Origin: Parapedobacter sp964498395
Lineage (GTDB): Bacteria > Bacteroidota > Bacteroidia > Sphingobacteriales > Sphingobacteriaceae
Assembly (NCBI GenBank): GCA_964498395.1
Contig: CAZCHE010000003.1
Location: forward strand, 124,001-188,000
Length of the DNA: 64,000 nucleotides
Reading direction: 5' to 3'
Shown here: in pieces, positions 25,169 through 34,070 of the stretch
How the letters are laid out: every line of letters starts with the position of its first letter
Numbering within the stretch: the first letter of the stretch is position 1
Made by a program: the position numbers and the translations under genes
The notes under the pieces: generated by a model
Database searches by the model: none
Seen by the model: the letters and a program-made list of their open reading frames with translations, nothing else
Told to the model about the DNA's origin: nothing

Positions 25169-25819
25169 ATGCATGAACACCATACAGACACCGTCATCCA
25201 ACTGAATAATATCACCTATCAGTACCCAAAGGGCGAGTCATTGCACTTTAGTGACCTTGAAGTGCCTACGGGCAGGCACACCCTTATACTCGGTGACTCT
25301 GGCAGTGGCAAGACCACATTATTACACATCCTGAGCGGGTTGCTCAAACCCATTACCGGAACCGTACAGATAGATGGGCAGCCACTTTACGAATTGACCG
25401 CACGAAAGCTAGACCATTTCCGCGGCCAACGCATCGGTTTAATCTTCCAGGAAGCACATTTGGTCAAGAGTTTAACGGTGAAAGAAAACCTGCAAATCGC
25501 ACAAGGTTTCGCCGGCGCCAGTATCGATAACCAGCGAATCCACGAAGTATTGTCGTTGCTGAACCTCGAAACAAAGGCTAACAGCTATCCGAGTAAACTG
25601 AGCAGGGGGCAGATGCAGCGAGCCGCCATCGCACGGGCGGTCATCAATCGCCCGGCAATTCTGGTTGCGGATGAGCCTACTGCGTCACTGGACGACCGGA
25701 ATACAGCTAGCGTACTGGAACTGTTACTTACTCAAGCAGAAGAGCATGGGGCCACGTTGGTCGTTGCCACGCATGACAAACGTGTAAAAACCCGGATTGA
25801 GCATGCATACCAACTGTAA
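25169..25819 (+). CDS. ABC transporter ATP-binding protein (LolD/MacB-like)
   Basis: Cytosolic ATPase subunit of about 216 residues. Walker A GDSGSGKTT, Q-loop IFQEAHLV, signature LSRGQMQRAAIARA, Walker B ILVADEPTASLD and the H-loop ATHDKRV are complete. It belongs to the MacB/LolD-like class that powers FtsX-type permeases. ATG 25169 (MHEHHTDTV) is preferred to TTG 25130. The matching permease follows 71 bp later, then a DUF3299-like gene, in one apparent operon. The context suggests a metal-related system, not lipoprotein sorting. Confidence 0.92.
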   Translation: MHEHHTDTVIQLNNITYQYPKGESLHFSDLEVPTGRHTLILGDSGSGKTTLLHILSGLLKPITGTVQIDGQPLYELTARKLDHFRGQRIGLIFQEAHLVKSLTVKENLQIAQGFAGASIDNQRIHEVLSLLNLETKANSYPSKLSRGQMQRAAIARAVINRPAILVADEPTASLDDRNTASVLELLLTQAEEHGATLVVATHDKRVKTRIEHAYQL

Positions 25820-25890
25820 CCACCTGTTGATATGATGATTTAAAACCATTTGCGCTCGCCTGAGATGAGACTTATTGCCAACTTAAAAAA

Positions 25891-27252
25891 ATGAATACAC
25901 TACAAATAGCTTGGAAAAATATCCGCCAAAATCCGGCGACCTCCATATTGGGGATACTGCTTACTGCATTTGGCACAGGAATATTATGTGTATTGCTCCT
26001 TACCTCTCGACAAATCGAGGAGCAACTTGATCAAAATAGCCGTGGCATTGACTTGGTAGTCGGCGCAAAGGGAAGCCCCATCCAACTCATCCTGAGCAGC
26101 ATCTACCACATGGACAATCCCACCGGGAACATCAACCACCGAGAAGCACAATTGCTGGCGGCCAACCCGATGGTCAAGCTCGCCGTGCCGCTGTCCCTGG
26201 GCGATAACTACCGGGGCCATCGTATCGTTGGCACGGATAGTACCTTTTTGCAGCTTTATGGATTGGAATTGGCTCAGGGAGCACTTTGGAAAGCGGATTT
26301 CGAGGCGGCCATTGGCGCAGAAGTCGCAAACAAGCACGGGCTTAAAATAGGAGATCGAATCTATGGTGCCCATGGCTTGAGCACCGAAGGTCATGTACAT
26401 GACGATCACCCCTATATCATAACCGGAATCTTCAAACCAGCACACAATGTTACCGACAGGCTGATACTGACCAACCTGTCGAGCGTGTGGCGCATGCACG
26501 ACGACCATGAACATGATGACCACGAACAAGATGATCACGACCATGACCATGATGGACACGACCATAGCCATGATGGACACGACCACAGCCATGACGTAGC
26601 CGGTGTGGATGAACATGAGCACCATCACGGCGAACAGCATGATCACGACCATGGCGAACACCAAGAAGAACCACTTTTGGTAAAGAGCATCATGGGAGAT
26701 ATTGGCAGTGGGGAGCGCGAAATCACCAGCATGCTCATCCAATACCGGAATCCCTCGGCAATCGGCATGTTCCCGCGATTAGTCAATCAAAACACGGCCA
26801 TGCAAGCGGCCTCTCCCGCTATCGAAAGCGCCCGGTTATTTTCACTGCTCGGCATCGGTATCGATTCCCTGCAAGTGTTAGCTTATGTCATCATGCTGAT
26901 GGCCGCGCTTAGCGTATTCATCAGTCTCTATAATGCACTTAAAAGCCGGAAATACGATCTGGCTGTTATGCGCACATTGGGTGCCTCTCAGGGCAAACTG
27001 TTCGGCATAGTGATTGCTGAAGGAATATTGCTTACCTTTGTAGGTGCAATTGCAGGGATGCTGATTGGCCATCTCGCCCTTTACCTCATTGGGGTAAGCA
27101 CCGATGGCTCCACTACGCTCAATGCGTGGAAAATGGTACCAGCAGAAATCGGATTGGTGGTTATCGGAGTAACTATTGGTTTTGTGGCCGCCGTTATTCC
27201 GGCGATAAAAGCATATAAAACCTCTATTTCACAAACATTGTCAGGAAATTAA
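25891..27252 (+). CDS. FtsX/MacB-type ABC permease with His-rich extracytoplasmic loop
   Basis: Inner-membrane permease of 453 residues. One helix near residues 15-38 is followed by a large MacB-like periplasmic domain (LVVGAKGSPIQLILSSIYHMD, LAVPLSLGDNYRGHRIVG) and three C-terminal helices with the FtsX signature RKYDLAVMRTLGAS. Residues 203-257 form a 55-residue loop with 21 His and many Asp/Glu, lying just before the third part of the domain; such a loop should bind zinc or similar divalent metals. Permeases of this type with His-rich inserts recur next to DUF3299 genes in other phyla (from memory), where a zinc role is suspected. The next gene starts 2 bp after its stop. Confidence 0.9.
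   Translation: MNTLQIAWKNIRQNPATSILGILLTAFGTGILCVLLLTSRQIEEQLDQNSRGIDLVVGAKGSPIQLILSSIYHMDNPTGNINHREAQLLAANPMVKLAVPLSLGDNYRGHRIVGTDSTFLQLYGLELAQGALWKADFEAAIGAEVANKHGLKIGDRIYGAHGLSTEGHVHDDHPYIITGIFKPAHNVTDRLILTNLSSVWRMHDDHEHDDHEQDDHDHDHDGHDHSHDGHDHSHDVAGVDEHEHHHGEQHDHDHGEHQEEPLLVKSIMGDIGSGEREITSMLIQYRNPSAIGMFPRLVNQNTAMQAASPAIESARLFSLLGIGIDSLQVLAYVIMLMAALSVFISLYNALKSRKYDLAVMRTLGASQGKLFGIVIAEGILLTFVGAIAGMLIGHLALYLIGVSTDGSTTLNAWKMVPAEIGLVVIGVTIGFVAAVIPAIKAYKTSISQTLSGN
26497..26661 (+). repeat. Repetitive His/Asp-coding tract
   Basis: DNA encoding the His-rich loop of the permease. It includes two copies of a 21-bp unit for D-G-H-D-H-S-H (about 26551-26592) and many gaccat/gatcac hexamers. Slippage here could change loop length in frame. 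Confidence 0.7.
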
Positions 27253-27254
27253 CG

Positions 27255-27737
27255 ATGATAAAGAAACTTTTTTTAGCCTTAATGGTCATTACAGGTGTTC
27301 AAGCAGCTTATGCTCAGCAGGACCTCCCTTTCGGAGAAGTACCGGATCACACACCCATGATGAATGACACCTGGGAAACCATCAACAAATTGATGTATAA
27401 GGTTACTTATAAAGATAATGAAACCATCTATACGCCACATTTCCCGGACGATTTAAAAGCCCTAGACAAAAAAACGGTCACATTACCGGGTTATCTCGTG
27501 CCCATGCACGGGGGCAGGGATCACGAAACGTTCATGATTTCTGTCTTGCCCATTATGCAATGCATGTTCTGCGGGCAAGGCGATATCCCCCCTATGGTCG
27601 AAGTTTTCATGAAAAAAGGCAAAAAGGTTCGTTTCACCGAAGAACCCATCAAAATAAGGGGTAGAGTCCACCTGAATGCCAATACGATGGAAGGCAATTC
27701 GGAGATACAAATTATCGATGCAGAGTTGATTCAATAA
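27255..27737 (+). CDS. DUF3299-like exported protein
   Basis: Exported protein of 160 residues. A signal peptide ends at AYAQQ. The core VTLPGYLVPMHGG and the following ISVLPIMQCMFCGQGDIPPMVEVFM match, by eye, the DUF3299 pattern (LPGYLVP... then a Cys-containing CxxCxxxxPP segment). The C-terminal KIRGRVHLNA and IIDAELIQ complete a small beta-rich domain. Function is unknown; the MFCG Cys pair could bind metal. It is the third gene of the ABC/permease operon, coupled to the permease by a 2-bp gap. Confidence 0.8.
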   Translation: MIKKLFLALMVITGVQAAYAQQDLPFGEVPDHTPMMNDTWETINKLMYKVTYKDNETIYTPHFPDDLKALDKKTVTLPGYLVPMHGGRDHETFMISVLPIMQCMFCGQGDIPPMVEVFMKKGKKVRFTEEPIKIRGRVHLNANTMEGNSEIQIIDAELIQ

Positions 27738-27831
27738 GAATGGTTCGGTCTCATGCGCTAAGGCTGCCGTTATAGTGACGATGAAAACTATTTGAGCTGA
27801 GCCAGCTCACCTCCATTCGTGATATTGTCAC

Positions 27832-27839
27832 TATATTTG
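27832..27839 (+). promoter_or_regulatory. -7 promoter element TATATTTG of usp
   Basis: Exact TAnnTTTG match, 38 bp upstream of ATG 27878, directly after gtgatattgtcac. No TTG is at the right distance. The hairpin GAGCTG-agc-CAGCTC (27794-27808) upstream may end the preceding ABC operon. Confidence 0.45.
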
Positions 27840-27877
27840 CGTATCATATATTAATCAAACACGCATTCCGAACCACC

Positions 27878-28732
27878 ATGAGCAAATCGATTTTAGTGCC
27901 CACCGATTTTTCCCAAAATGCAATGGCGGCTGCGCGTTATGCAGCCCAAATGGCCCAACAACTTGAATGGTCTGTGCGACTCCTGCATACTTTCACGCCC
28001 TTTTCGTCTTCCTTTGCCGATGAGCATTTCAATGACGAGCTAGTCGAACACGAGACGGGGAAAGCCCAGGCCAATATGGACGCCTTCCAGACGGAGTTAC
28101 AGCAAGCGTTTCCAAACGTGGAAATCTCCGCATCGTGCGAACAAGGGTTACTTGGAACCCTATTGCCCCAACTCGCTGGGCAGCTTGACAATGAATTGGT
28201 CGTCATGGGTACCAAGGGAGCCTCTGGCCTCAAATATGTGGTGTTAGGCAGTAATACCTTCGAGATTATCCGGAAATCCCCCATACCCGTATTGGCTGTA
28301 CCCGAGAGCTATCCAACATTTCAATGGCAAAACATTGGCCTATTGACCAATTTCAAACAATCAGACATTGATGCCTTGCAAGCATCGGTAGCAATTGGCG
28401 GCATCCCCAGAAAACTGACTTTGCTACATCTCATTGAAAAAGACAGCCAAAAAAACGAAGGTGATTTAGCGCTATGGGGCGAGCACATCTATGAACGTAC
28501 CGGGATCAAAGAAATTAGCTGCAGCGCTGAAACCATGGTCAACCGAATGGATGTCCGGGAAGATTTCTCCGAATATGTGTTTAACATGGCTGAATCCGAA
28601 GGTGTGGATGTGTTGGTCGTCACACACGAGCGGAAAAACTTTCTCTCGAGACTGTTCTCCAAAAGTTTGGTTAAAGCAATTGCCCACCAATTAAAGATAC
28701 CCGTATTCTTCCACAATAGACATCACCGGTAG
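27878..28732 (+). CDS. Universal stress protein, tandem-domain
   Basis: Cytosolic protein of 284 residues with two Usp folds. The first domain starts SILVPTDFSQNAMAAARYAAQMA and carries VVMGTKGASGLKYVVLGSNTFEIIRKSPIPVLAVP, which contains the G-x2-G-x9-G(S/T) ATP-binding pattern. The second is degenerate. Function in stress survival is known only at family level. It ends 4 bp before the convergent rsmE stop. A paralogue is at 44163-44987. Confidence 0.92.
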   Translation: MSKSILVPTDFSQNAMAAARYAAQMAQQLEWSVRLLHTFTPFSSSFADEHFNDELVEHETGKAQANMDAFQTELQQAFPNVEISASCEQGLLGTLLPQLAGQLDNELVVMGTKGASGLKYVVLGSNTFEIIRKSPIPVLAVPESYPTFQWQNIGLLTNFKQSDIDALQASVAIGGIPRKLTLLHLIEKDSQKNEGDLALWGEHIYERTGIKEISCSAETMVNRMDVREDFSEYVFNMAESEGVDVLVVTHERKNFLSRLFSKSLVKAIAHQLKIPVFFHNRHHR

Positions 28733-28736
28733 ATAC

Positions 28737-29444
28737 CTATCGGTTTAGCAACGCGACTTCCAAGCACGCAACTAACGCAGCCGTTTCCGTGCGTAGGCGG
28801 GTAGTTCCCAATGTAACCGGATGGAAGCCATTGGCCGTGGCTTTACTGACCTCCGAAGGACTGAAATCCCCCTCTGGCCCAATCAGCACGAGGTAATTAC
28901 TCGCAGAAGGCGCCGCTTGATTGATATAAACCTTGTGCCCGTCCTCACAATGGGCAATCATTTTGTGTCCATCGAATCCGTATCCCACTAAATCGTCATA
29001 CGAAACCGCTTCATTGAGCTTGGGAAGGTATGCGTTCTGTGATTGCTTCATCGCCGCCACCATCACTTTATTTAGCCGCTCCGTTTTCACTTCCTTGCGT
29101 TCAGAACGTGCACAGATGATGGGGGTAATCTCATCGATCCCTATTTCCGTCGCTTTCTCCAAAAACCACTCTATCCGATCGATATTCTTGGTAGGTGCTA
29201 CGGCGATATGGAGGTGATACGGCCGCTTTCCATATTCGGTTTCGACAGCAACGATTGCAAGTACCGTCCGTTTCGGATGAGCATCCGTAATCGTCGCGGT
29301 ATACATGCCCCCCCTGCCGTCGATCAGCATAACCGAATCCCCAACGACGAGGCGCAGCACACGTACCGCGTGCTTACTCTCCTCTTCACTGAGCATAAAT
29401 GCCCGGTGGTGGGGTTGTATATCCGGTGTATAAAACAGTTGCAA
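28737..29444 (-). CDS. rsmE: 16S rRNA (uracil1498-N3)-methyltransferase
   Basis: SPOUT-class methyltransferase of 235 residues that modifies U1498 of 16S rRNA. The N-terminal PUA-like part contains ESKHAVRVLRLVVGD; the SPOUT part has KATEIGIDEITPIICARSE, the SAM-binding LIGPEGDFSPSEV and the C-terminal LGTTRLRTETAALVACLEV. The gene lies 11 bp after corC and is the last of the dedA-ppa-corC-rsmE run. Confidence 0.95.
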   Translation of the reverse strand: MQLFYTPDIQPHHRAFMLSEEESKHAVRVLRLVVGDSVMLIDGRGGMYTATITDAHPKRTVLAIVAVETEYGKRPYHLHIAVAPTKNIDRIEWFLEKATEIGIDEITPIICARSERKEVKTERLNKVMVAAMKQSQNAYLPKLNEAVSYDDLVGYGFDGHKMIAHCEDGHKVYINQAAPSASNYLVLIGPEGDFSPSEVSKATANGFHPVTLGTTRLRTETAALVACLEVALLNR

Positions 29445-29455
29445 AACAAAAAGAC

Positions 29456-30769
29456 TTAATCGGTATCCTCGTCATCCGAATCGTCGACAAGCTCCAGCTT
29501 CACAAACTCGATGTTCTGCTGGGTTTTCTTCATGATGATGAAATTATACCCGTGGAATTCCTTGTGTTCTCCCACATCGGGTATCTTATCGAACAAGTCA
29601 CTCACCAAACCCGAAATGGTATCATAATCGCTACTTTCGGGCAGTTCTCTCGGAAGGAACTCATTGACATCGTGCACATTGGCACTAGCATCGACCATGT
29701 ATTCGGTATCAGATATTTTTTCGACCACGGGTGTCTCCTCATCATACTCGTCTTGGATCTCGCCAACCAGCTCCTCTACGATATCCTCCAACGTAACCAT
29801 TCCGGCTGTTCCTCCAAATTCATCCAATACAATGGCAATTTGAATGCGTTTTTGTTGGAATTCAGCCATTAAATCATTGATTTTCTTCGTTTCTGGGATG
29901 AAATATGGCTTACGAATGATGTTTTTCAGCACTAACTCCTTCCCTTGTGCAATGATGGGTAGGATATCCTTGGCATGGACGATGCCAATAATCCGGTCAA
30001 TGTTATCGTCGTAAATCGGTATCCGCGAATAACCTTCCCGCGTGATGTTTTCAATGAACTCATCCACGGGGCAATTCATTTCAGAAGCAGATATCTTGGT
30101 ACGGGGCACCATGATATTCTTCACGATCCGCTCATTGAAATCAAATACATTCTTAATCAGTTCGTGCTCCGCGGTATCCAACGCCCCGCTTTCCCTACCT
30201 TGGTCGAGCAAATACTGCAATTCTTCGGAAGAATGGTGCGCTTCACCTACGTTAATCTGGAAGCCCATTAACCGGAGCAAGAAGTTCGCAAATCCGTTTA
30301 ACACCCATATAATCGGCCGGAATACGATATAGAAAAACCGCAGGGGCACGGCGATACTCATAGCGGTGGCTACCGGCCGTTGAATGGCAATCGATTTCGG
30401 CGCCAGCTCACCAAACACGATGTGGAGCACGGTAATGATACTAAAGGCCAGTACATGCCCCAAGTTCTTCGCTAACGCACCCGTAAGTTCCACGTTGAAC
30501 CATCCGAAAATACTGGTTACGATATCGGTCATCACGGCCTCACCTACCCAACCTAGGCCAAGGGAAGACAGCGTGATACCCAATTGAGTAGCGGCGAGAT
30601 AACCATCGAGATGACCGGTGATATGCTTCGCCACTTGAGCCACTTGGCTACCTGTCTTGATCTTAATCTCGATTTGCGAAGCGCGCACCTTGACAATCGC
30701 GAACTCGGCGGCTACAAAAAATCCGTTCGCAAAAACCAAAAATAATGTCCAGAAAATTTCCCAGCCCAT
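29456..30769 (-). CDS. CNNM/CorC (hemolysin C) family transporter-like protein
   Basis: Inner-membrane protein of 437 residues: an N-terminal DUF21 domain with about four helices (FANGFFVAAEFAIVKVR...LSSLGLGWVGE), a CBS pair in the middle (VKNIMVPRTKI, YSRIPIYDDNIDRIIGIVHAKDIL, VLDEFGGTAGMVTLEDIVEELVGEI) and a C-terminal CorC/HlyC domain (YMVDASANVHDVNEFL). CNNM/CorC proteins are linked to magnesium efflux; the hemolysin name is historical. Its ATG shares one base with the ppa stop (TAATG), so translation is coupled. Confidence 0.92.
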   Translation of the reverse strand: MGWEIFWTLFLVFANGFFVAAEFAIVKVRASQIEIKIKTGSQVAQVAKHITGHLDGYLAATQLGITLSSLGLGWVGEAVMTDIVTSIFGWFNVELTGALAKNLGHVLAFSIITVLHIVFGELAPKSIAIQRPVATAMSIAVPLRFFYIVFRPIIWVLNGFANFLLRLMGFQINVGEAHHSSEELQYLLDQGRESGALDTAEHELIKNVFDFNERIVKNIMVPRTKISASEMNCPVDEFIENITREGYSRIPIYDDNIDRIIGIVHAKDILPIIAQGKELVLKNIIRKPYFIPETKKINDLMAEFQQKRIQIAIVLDEFGGTAGMVTLEDIVEELVGEIQDEYDEETPVVEKISDTEYMVDASANVHDVNEFLPRELPESSDYDTISGLVSDLFDKIPDVGEHKEFHGYNFIIMKKTQQNIEFVKLELVDDSDDEDTD

Positions 30770-31320
30770 TAGGTCTCTGTTAGGTTAACAAACGCTTTCT
30801 GATACAGGTCGATGGCGTCTTGTATCACTTTGTAGGCATAAGAACGCCCAAAGAGGCGTTCGATGGTCACATTCTTCCGCTCCAATGCCTTGTAATCTTG
30901 AAAGAAACGGACAATTTCTTTCATGGTATGCGGTGGCAATTCCGAAAGGTCATTGATATAATTGACCGACATATCGTTTTTCGCCACGGCGATGATCTTG
31001 TCATCTTGCTCGCCATTGTCAATCATGTGCATCACCCCGATCACCTTGGCTTCGATGATACTCATGGGATAAACATCGACCGAACAAAGCACCAAGATAT
31101 CCAATGGGTCTTTGTCATCACAATAGGTTCTGGGAATGAAGCCGTAGTTGGCCGGGTACATCACCGATGAAAACAAAACACGGTCTAACTTGATGAGACC
31201 GCTTTCCTTGTCTATTTCGTATTTCGCTTTCGAACCTTTGGGGATTTCGATAATGGCATTGACCGAGGACGGAACGTCGTCACCAGGGGATACTTCATGC
31301 CATGGATGTGATATGCTCAT
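30769..31320 (-). CDS. ppa: Inorganic pyrophosphatase
   Basis: Cytosolic family I pyrophosphatase of 183 residues that drives biosynthesis by hydrolysing PPi. Visible are YEIDKESGLIKLDRVL, YPANYGFIPRT, the metal-binding signature DDKDPLDILVL and IGVMHMIDNGEQDDKIIAV. It lies 20 bp behind dedA and overlaps corC by one base. Confidence 0.95.
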   Translation of the reverse strand: MSISHPWHEVSPGDDVPSSVNAIIEIPKGSKAKYEIDKESGLIKLDRVLFSSVMYPANYGFIPRTYCDDKDPLDILVLCSVDVYPMSIIEAKVIGVMHMIDNGEQDDKIIAVAKNDMSVNYINDLSELPPHTMKEIVRFFQDYKALERKNVTIERLFGRSYAYKVIQDAIDLYQKAFVNLTET

Positions 31321-31340
31321 TAAGATTAGAAGTTATAATA

Positions 31341-31997
31341 TTAAGTACCTGTCGTGTCGGCTTCATTCTTTTTCAGACGCATCCTCCTTTTTATCAATGC
31401 AAATATAATGGGGGTAAACGTCAATGTAATAAAACCGAAAATAATGTATTCAATGTAATTGATAATCTGCGGAAACTCACGCCCCAGGAAATATCCCGAA
31501 AGGGTCAATGACGCCACCCATATCAAACAGCCCGCGACATTGTAAAGTGTAAATTTCTTGAGATCTACCCGTACTACTCCTGCAAATATAGGTGCAAATG
31601 TACGGATTATTGGAACAAAGCGGCCGATAATCAACGCGGGCCCGCCGTATTTATGGTAAAACTCCTCTGCCATGACCACATATTTGCGCTTGAATAGCCA
31701 CGAGTCTTTTCGCTTAAACAACATCGGCCCCGTTCGCCTCCCAAACCAATATCCCGTGAAATTGCCGGCTATGCCAGCGATGAACAGCCCCAAGCATAAT
31801 GTTGCAATACTGACATCCAATAAACCAGAGGCACAAAACAGGCCGGCTAAAAAAAGCAAGTAGTCTCCGGGGAGAAAGAAACCGAAGAAGAGACCCGTCT
31901 CGGCATATACGATAAATAACACAACGTAAAAGCCTCCGGATTTGATTAAAGCTTCGGCATCTAACAATTGTGAAAATGACTCCCAGAACTCTTGCAT
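31341..31997 (-). CDS. DedA family membrane protein (second copy)
   Basis: Polytopic inner-membrane protein of about 218 residues, paralogous to 9240-9926. It carries ETGLFFGFFLPGDYLLFLAG, GNFTGYWFGRRTG, FYHKYGGPALIIGRFVPIIRTFAPIFAG and a late GCLIWVASL helix. DedA members act in lipid flipping or membrane homeostasis. ATG 31997 (MQEFWESF) is preferred because an exact TATTTTTG element covers the ATG at 32012 (32010-32017, minus). It heads the dedA-ppa-corC-rsmE cluster. Confidence 0.92.
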   Translation of the reverse strand: MQEFWESFSQLLDAEALIKSGGFYVVLFIVYAETGLFFGFFLPGDYLLFLAGLFCASGLLDVSIATLCLGLFIAGIAGNFTGYWFGRRTGPMLFKRKDSWLFKRKYVVMAEEFYHKYGGPALIIGRFVPIIRTFAPIFAGVVRVDLKKFTLYNVAGCLIWVASLTLSGYFLGREFPQIINYIEYIIFGFITLTFTPIIFALIKRRMRLKKNEADTTGT

Positions 31998-32009
31998 AAA
32001 TGTCAGTTG

Positions 32010-32017
32010 CAAAAATA
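32010..32017 (-). promoter_or_regulatory. -7 promoter element TATTTTTG of dedA-ppa-corC-rsmE
   Basis: Exact TAnnTTTG match on the minus strand, 12 bp before ATG 31997; no TTG at canonical distance. It shows that the ATG at 32012 is not used. Confidence 0.5.
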
Positions 32018-32072
32018 CGAAATATTCATGTCCTGTCTAGCACAAACTCACATCAACTATGTAAGGGTACCT

Positions 32073-32486
32073 TTAGGTATTATGGGTCACCGCTGATATC
32101 GCATTCCTAATGGCCTCCGCGCTTTCGGCAAGCTCTTCTTGGCTAAGCTGTAATTTTGGCCGGTTGAAATCCAGGTCACCCACCCCGTTGATGGGAATCA
32201 GGTGGATATGAGCATGGGCCACTTCCAACCCAACCACGGCCACCCCCACTTTTTCACAGGGATACACATTTTTGATACCTTGGGCCACGATTTTTGCAAA
32301 CACCCATAAGCCCATGTACTCATCGTCTTGGATGTCAAAAAGATAATCGGTCTCCTGCTTTGGGATAACCAAAACGTGCCCTTTGGCCAACGGACTGATA
32401 TCTAAAAAGGCTAAGTAATCGTTACTTTCAGCCACTTTATGCGCTGGGATCTCCCCTGCAACTATCTTTGAAAATATGGTAGGCAT
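32073..32486 (-). CDS. HIT family nucleotide hydrolase/transferase
   Basis: Cytosolic protein of 137 residues of the Hint branch. The start PTIFSKIVAGEIPAHKV, the middle SPLAKGHVLVIPK and the histidine triad AHAHIHLIPI (HxHxH) are clear. Family members hydrolyse aminoacyl-adenylates or AMP-lysine-type bonds. It lies between the greA terminator and dedA. Confidence 0.94.
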   Translation of the reverse strand: MPTIFSKIVAGEIPAHKVAESNDYLAFLDISPLAKGHVLVIPKQETDYLFDIQDDEYMGLWVFAKIVAQGIKNVYPCEKVGVAVVGLEVAHAHIHLIPINGVGDLDFNRPKLQLSQEELAESAEAIRNAISAVTHNT

Positions 32487-32511
32487 CCTTTTTGATTTTT
32501 TAGTTACAAAA

Positions 32512-32541
32512 ACGGCTGTTTTTTTGGTGGAAAACAGCCGT
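32512..32541 (-). terminator. Rho-independent terminator after greA
   Basis: Arms ACGGCTGTTT (32512-32521) and AAACAGCCGT (32532-32541) with a 10-base loop; on the minus strand the stem is followed by TTTTTG. It separates greA from the HIT gene. Confidence 0.75.
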
Positions 32542-32601
32542 CGGAAAAATAAGGTCGGTGTGTGCGGTTATGGCAGACCCGCACATAACCGTCACGATAT
32601 T

Positions 32602-33075
32602 TTACCTCGATATGTCGAGGATTTCCAATTCGACTTCACCCGCCGGCACCTGGATCTGGGCCCGGTCGCCGACCGATTTACCCAGCAACCCCTGGGCAAT
32701 GGGAGACTTAACCGATATTTTGCCGGCTTTCAGGTCGGCCTCTGTCTCAGACACCAATTGATAGGTCATTACAGCACCGTTCTTGATGTTTTTGAGCTTG
32801 ACAATAGACAGTGCAAGCACTTTTGATGAGTCGAGTGCAGATTCATCAATCAATCGGGCACTGGCCAATGTATTTTCTAACTTGGCAATTTTGGCCTCGT
32901 GCAACCCCTGCGCCTCTTTAGCCGCATCATACTCTGCATTCTCAGACAAGTCCCCCTTGTCACGCGCCTCGGCGATGGCTTTGGCAATCTTCGCCCTGCC
33001 TTCCGTTTTGAGGTATTGCAACTCTTCCTTGAGTTTCTCCAACCCCTCTTTGCTGTAATACGTTACTTCTGCCAT
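32602..33075 (-). CDS. greA: Transcription elongation factor GreA
   Basis: RNA polymerase cleavage factor that rescues backtracked complexes; about 157 residues. The N-terminal coiled coil has the acidic tip DKGDLSENAEYDAAKEAQ, and the C-terminal FKBP-like domain has SPIAQGLLGKSVGDRAQIQVPAGEVELEIL. The first two codons of the longest frame (MI) are probably not used; ATG 33075 (MAEVTYYSKEG) is typical. It is flanked by terminators and so is likely monocistronic. Confidence 0.96.
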   Translation of the reverse strand: MAEVTYYSKEGLEKLKEELQYLKTEGRAKIAKAIAEARDKGDLSENAEYDAAKEAQGLHEAKIAKLENTLASARLIDESALDSSKVLALSIVKLKNIKNGAVMTYQLVSETEADLKAGKISVKSPIAQGLLGKSVGDRAQIQVPAGEVELEILDISR

Positions 33076-33112
33076 AATCATTTATTGTATAAAAAATAAA
33101 GTCAAAAAAAGA

Positions 33113-33149
33113 AGCAAGACCATGTCATCGTAAGTGACATGGCCTTGCT
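33113..33149 (-). terminator. Strong terminator after the response regulator/greA boundary
   Basis: Arms 33113-33127 and 33135-33149 pair over 15 bp with one G-T wobble around a 7-base loop. On the minus strand the stem runs into TCTTTTTTTG. It closes the pseudo-peptidase/kinase/regulator operon, 157 bp after the regulator stop, before greA. Confidence 0.75.
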
Positions 33150-33306
33150 CGTTGATTACGAAGATAAGAATTATTTTTTGATTAACCAAATAAAAGCGGC
33201 CAATCTCCGCTTAATGAAGCACTGATGACACGCCTGCCGACCAATGGGCTGGAATCAGTCGGATTTTAATTACTGATCGTTGCCAATTGCCTACTTACAT
33301 TCGCCG

Positions 33307-33999
33307 TTAAGGGTTATCGACAAACTTATAGCCCATCCCCCTAACTGTCTGCAAATATGCGGGTTTATCAACATTCAGCTCGATTTTCTTACGTAAGCGC
33401 ACGATATGCATATCCAATGTACGGGTGTTTACATTGGAGCTATACCCCCAGACCACCTGCATCAGTTCGTCGCGACTAATCACTCTACCCACGTTTTGCA
33501 GAAAATAAAGCAAGATACGGTTTTCCAATATCGTCAACTCGATCTTTTTGCCATTTCGTACGAGCGAATGGATATTCGGGTGGTGCTCGGTGTCTCCGAA
33601 AGTATACAAGTCAGCACTCTGACTATTAACAAAGTACTTGATTTTGTTTTCGATCATAGCGACCAACACATCCATGCTAAACGGCTTGGTGATGTAATCA
33701 GACACGCCGAAGCTGTACGCATCGATCTTATCCACATCCTGGGATTTGGCCGTCATCATGATGATCAGATTAGTAAAACCCTCTTTGCGCAAGTTGGCAC
33801 ATATTTCGGACCCTTGTTTGCCCGGAAGCATCCAATCTAGCAAAACAATATCAGGCTTCTGTTCGAGGATTAGTTTTTCTGCCTCATTGCCATCTCCTGT
33901 TTGCACCACCAGGTAATCTTCAGATTCGAGACGGTGTGCCACCAAAAAACGCAGGTTCTCGTCGTCTTCGACAATGGCTATTTTGATGTTTTTGTACAT
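33307..33999 (-). CDS. Response regulator, OmpR/PhoB family
   Basis: Cytosolic transcription factor of 230 residues. The receiver has the acidic pair EDDEN, phospho-acceptor Asp55 in VLLDWMLPG, Thr in IMMTAKS and Lys in YITKPFSMD. The C-terminal winged helix starts near residue 130 (LTILENRILLYFLQNVGRVISRDELM) and includes VNTRTLDMHIVRLRKKIE. Its kinase is encoded 71 bp upstream on the same strand. Target genes are unknown. Confidence 0.95.
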   Translation of the reverse strand: MYKNIKIAIVEDDENLRFLVAHRLESEDYLVVQTGDGNEAEKLILEQKPDIVLLDWMLPGKQGSEICANLRKEGFTNLIIMMTAKSQDVDKIDAYSFGVSDYITKPFSMDVLVAMIENKIKYFVNSQSADLYTFGDTEHHPNIHSLVRNGKKIELTILENRILLYFLQNVGRVISRDELMQVVWGYSSNVNTRTLDMHIVRLRKKIELNVDKPAYLQTVRGMGYKFVDNP

Positions 34000-34070
34000 A
34001 AGCTTGAATACGATTTATTACTGTTTTTTCCAGTCAACCCGGTTTTCTTATCCAATGTCGACCTATCTAC

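Noticed and set aside
25263..25278. Near-palindrome TGCCTACGGGCAGGCA
   Set aside because: It lies in conserved coding sequence (VPTGRHT before the Walker A motif) and is explained by codons.
25984..26742. 252-codon minus-strand ORF opposite the permease
   Set aside because: It is the shadow of the conserved permease; its Val/Met/Ile repeats are just the complement of His/Asp codons.
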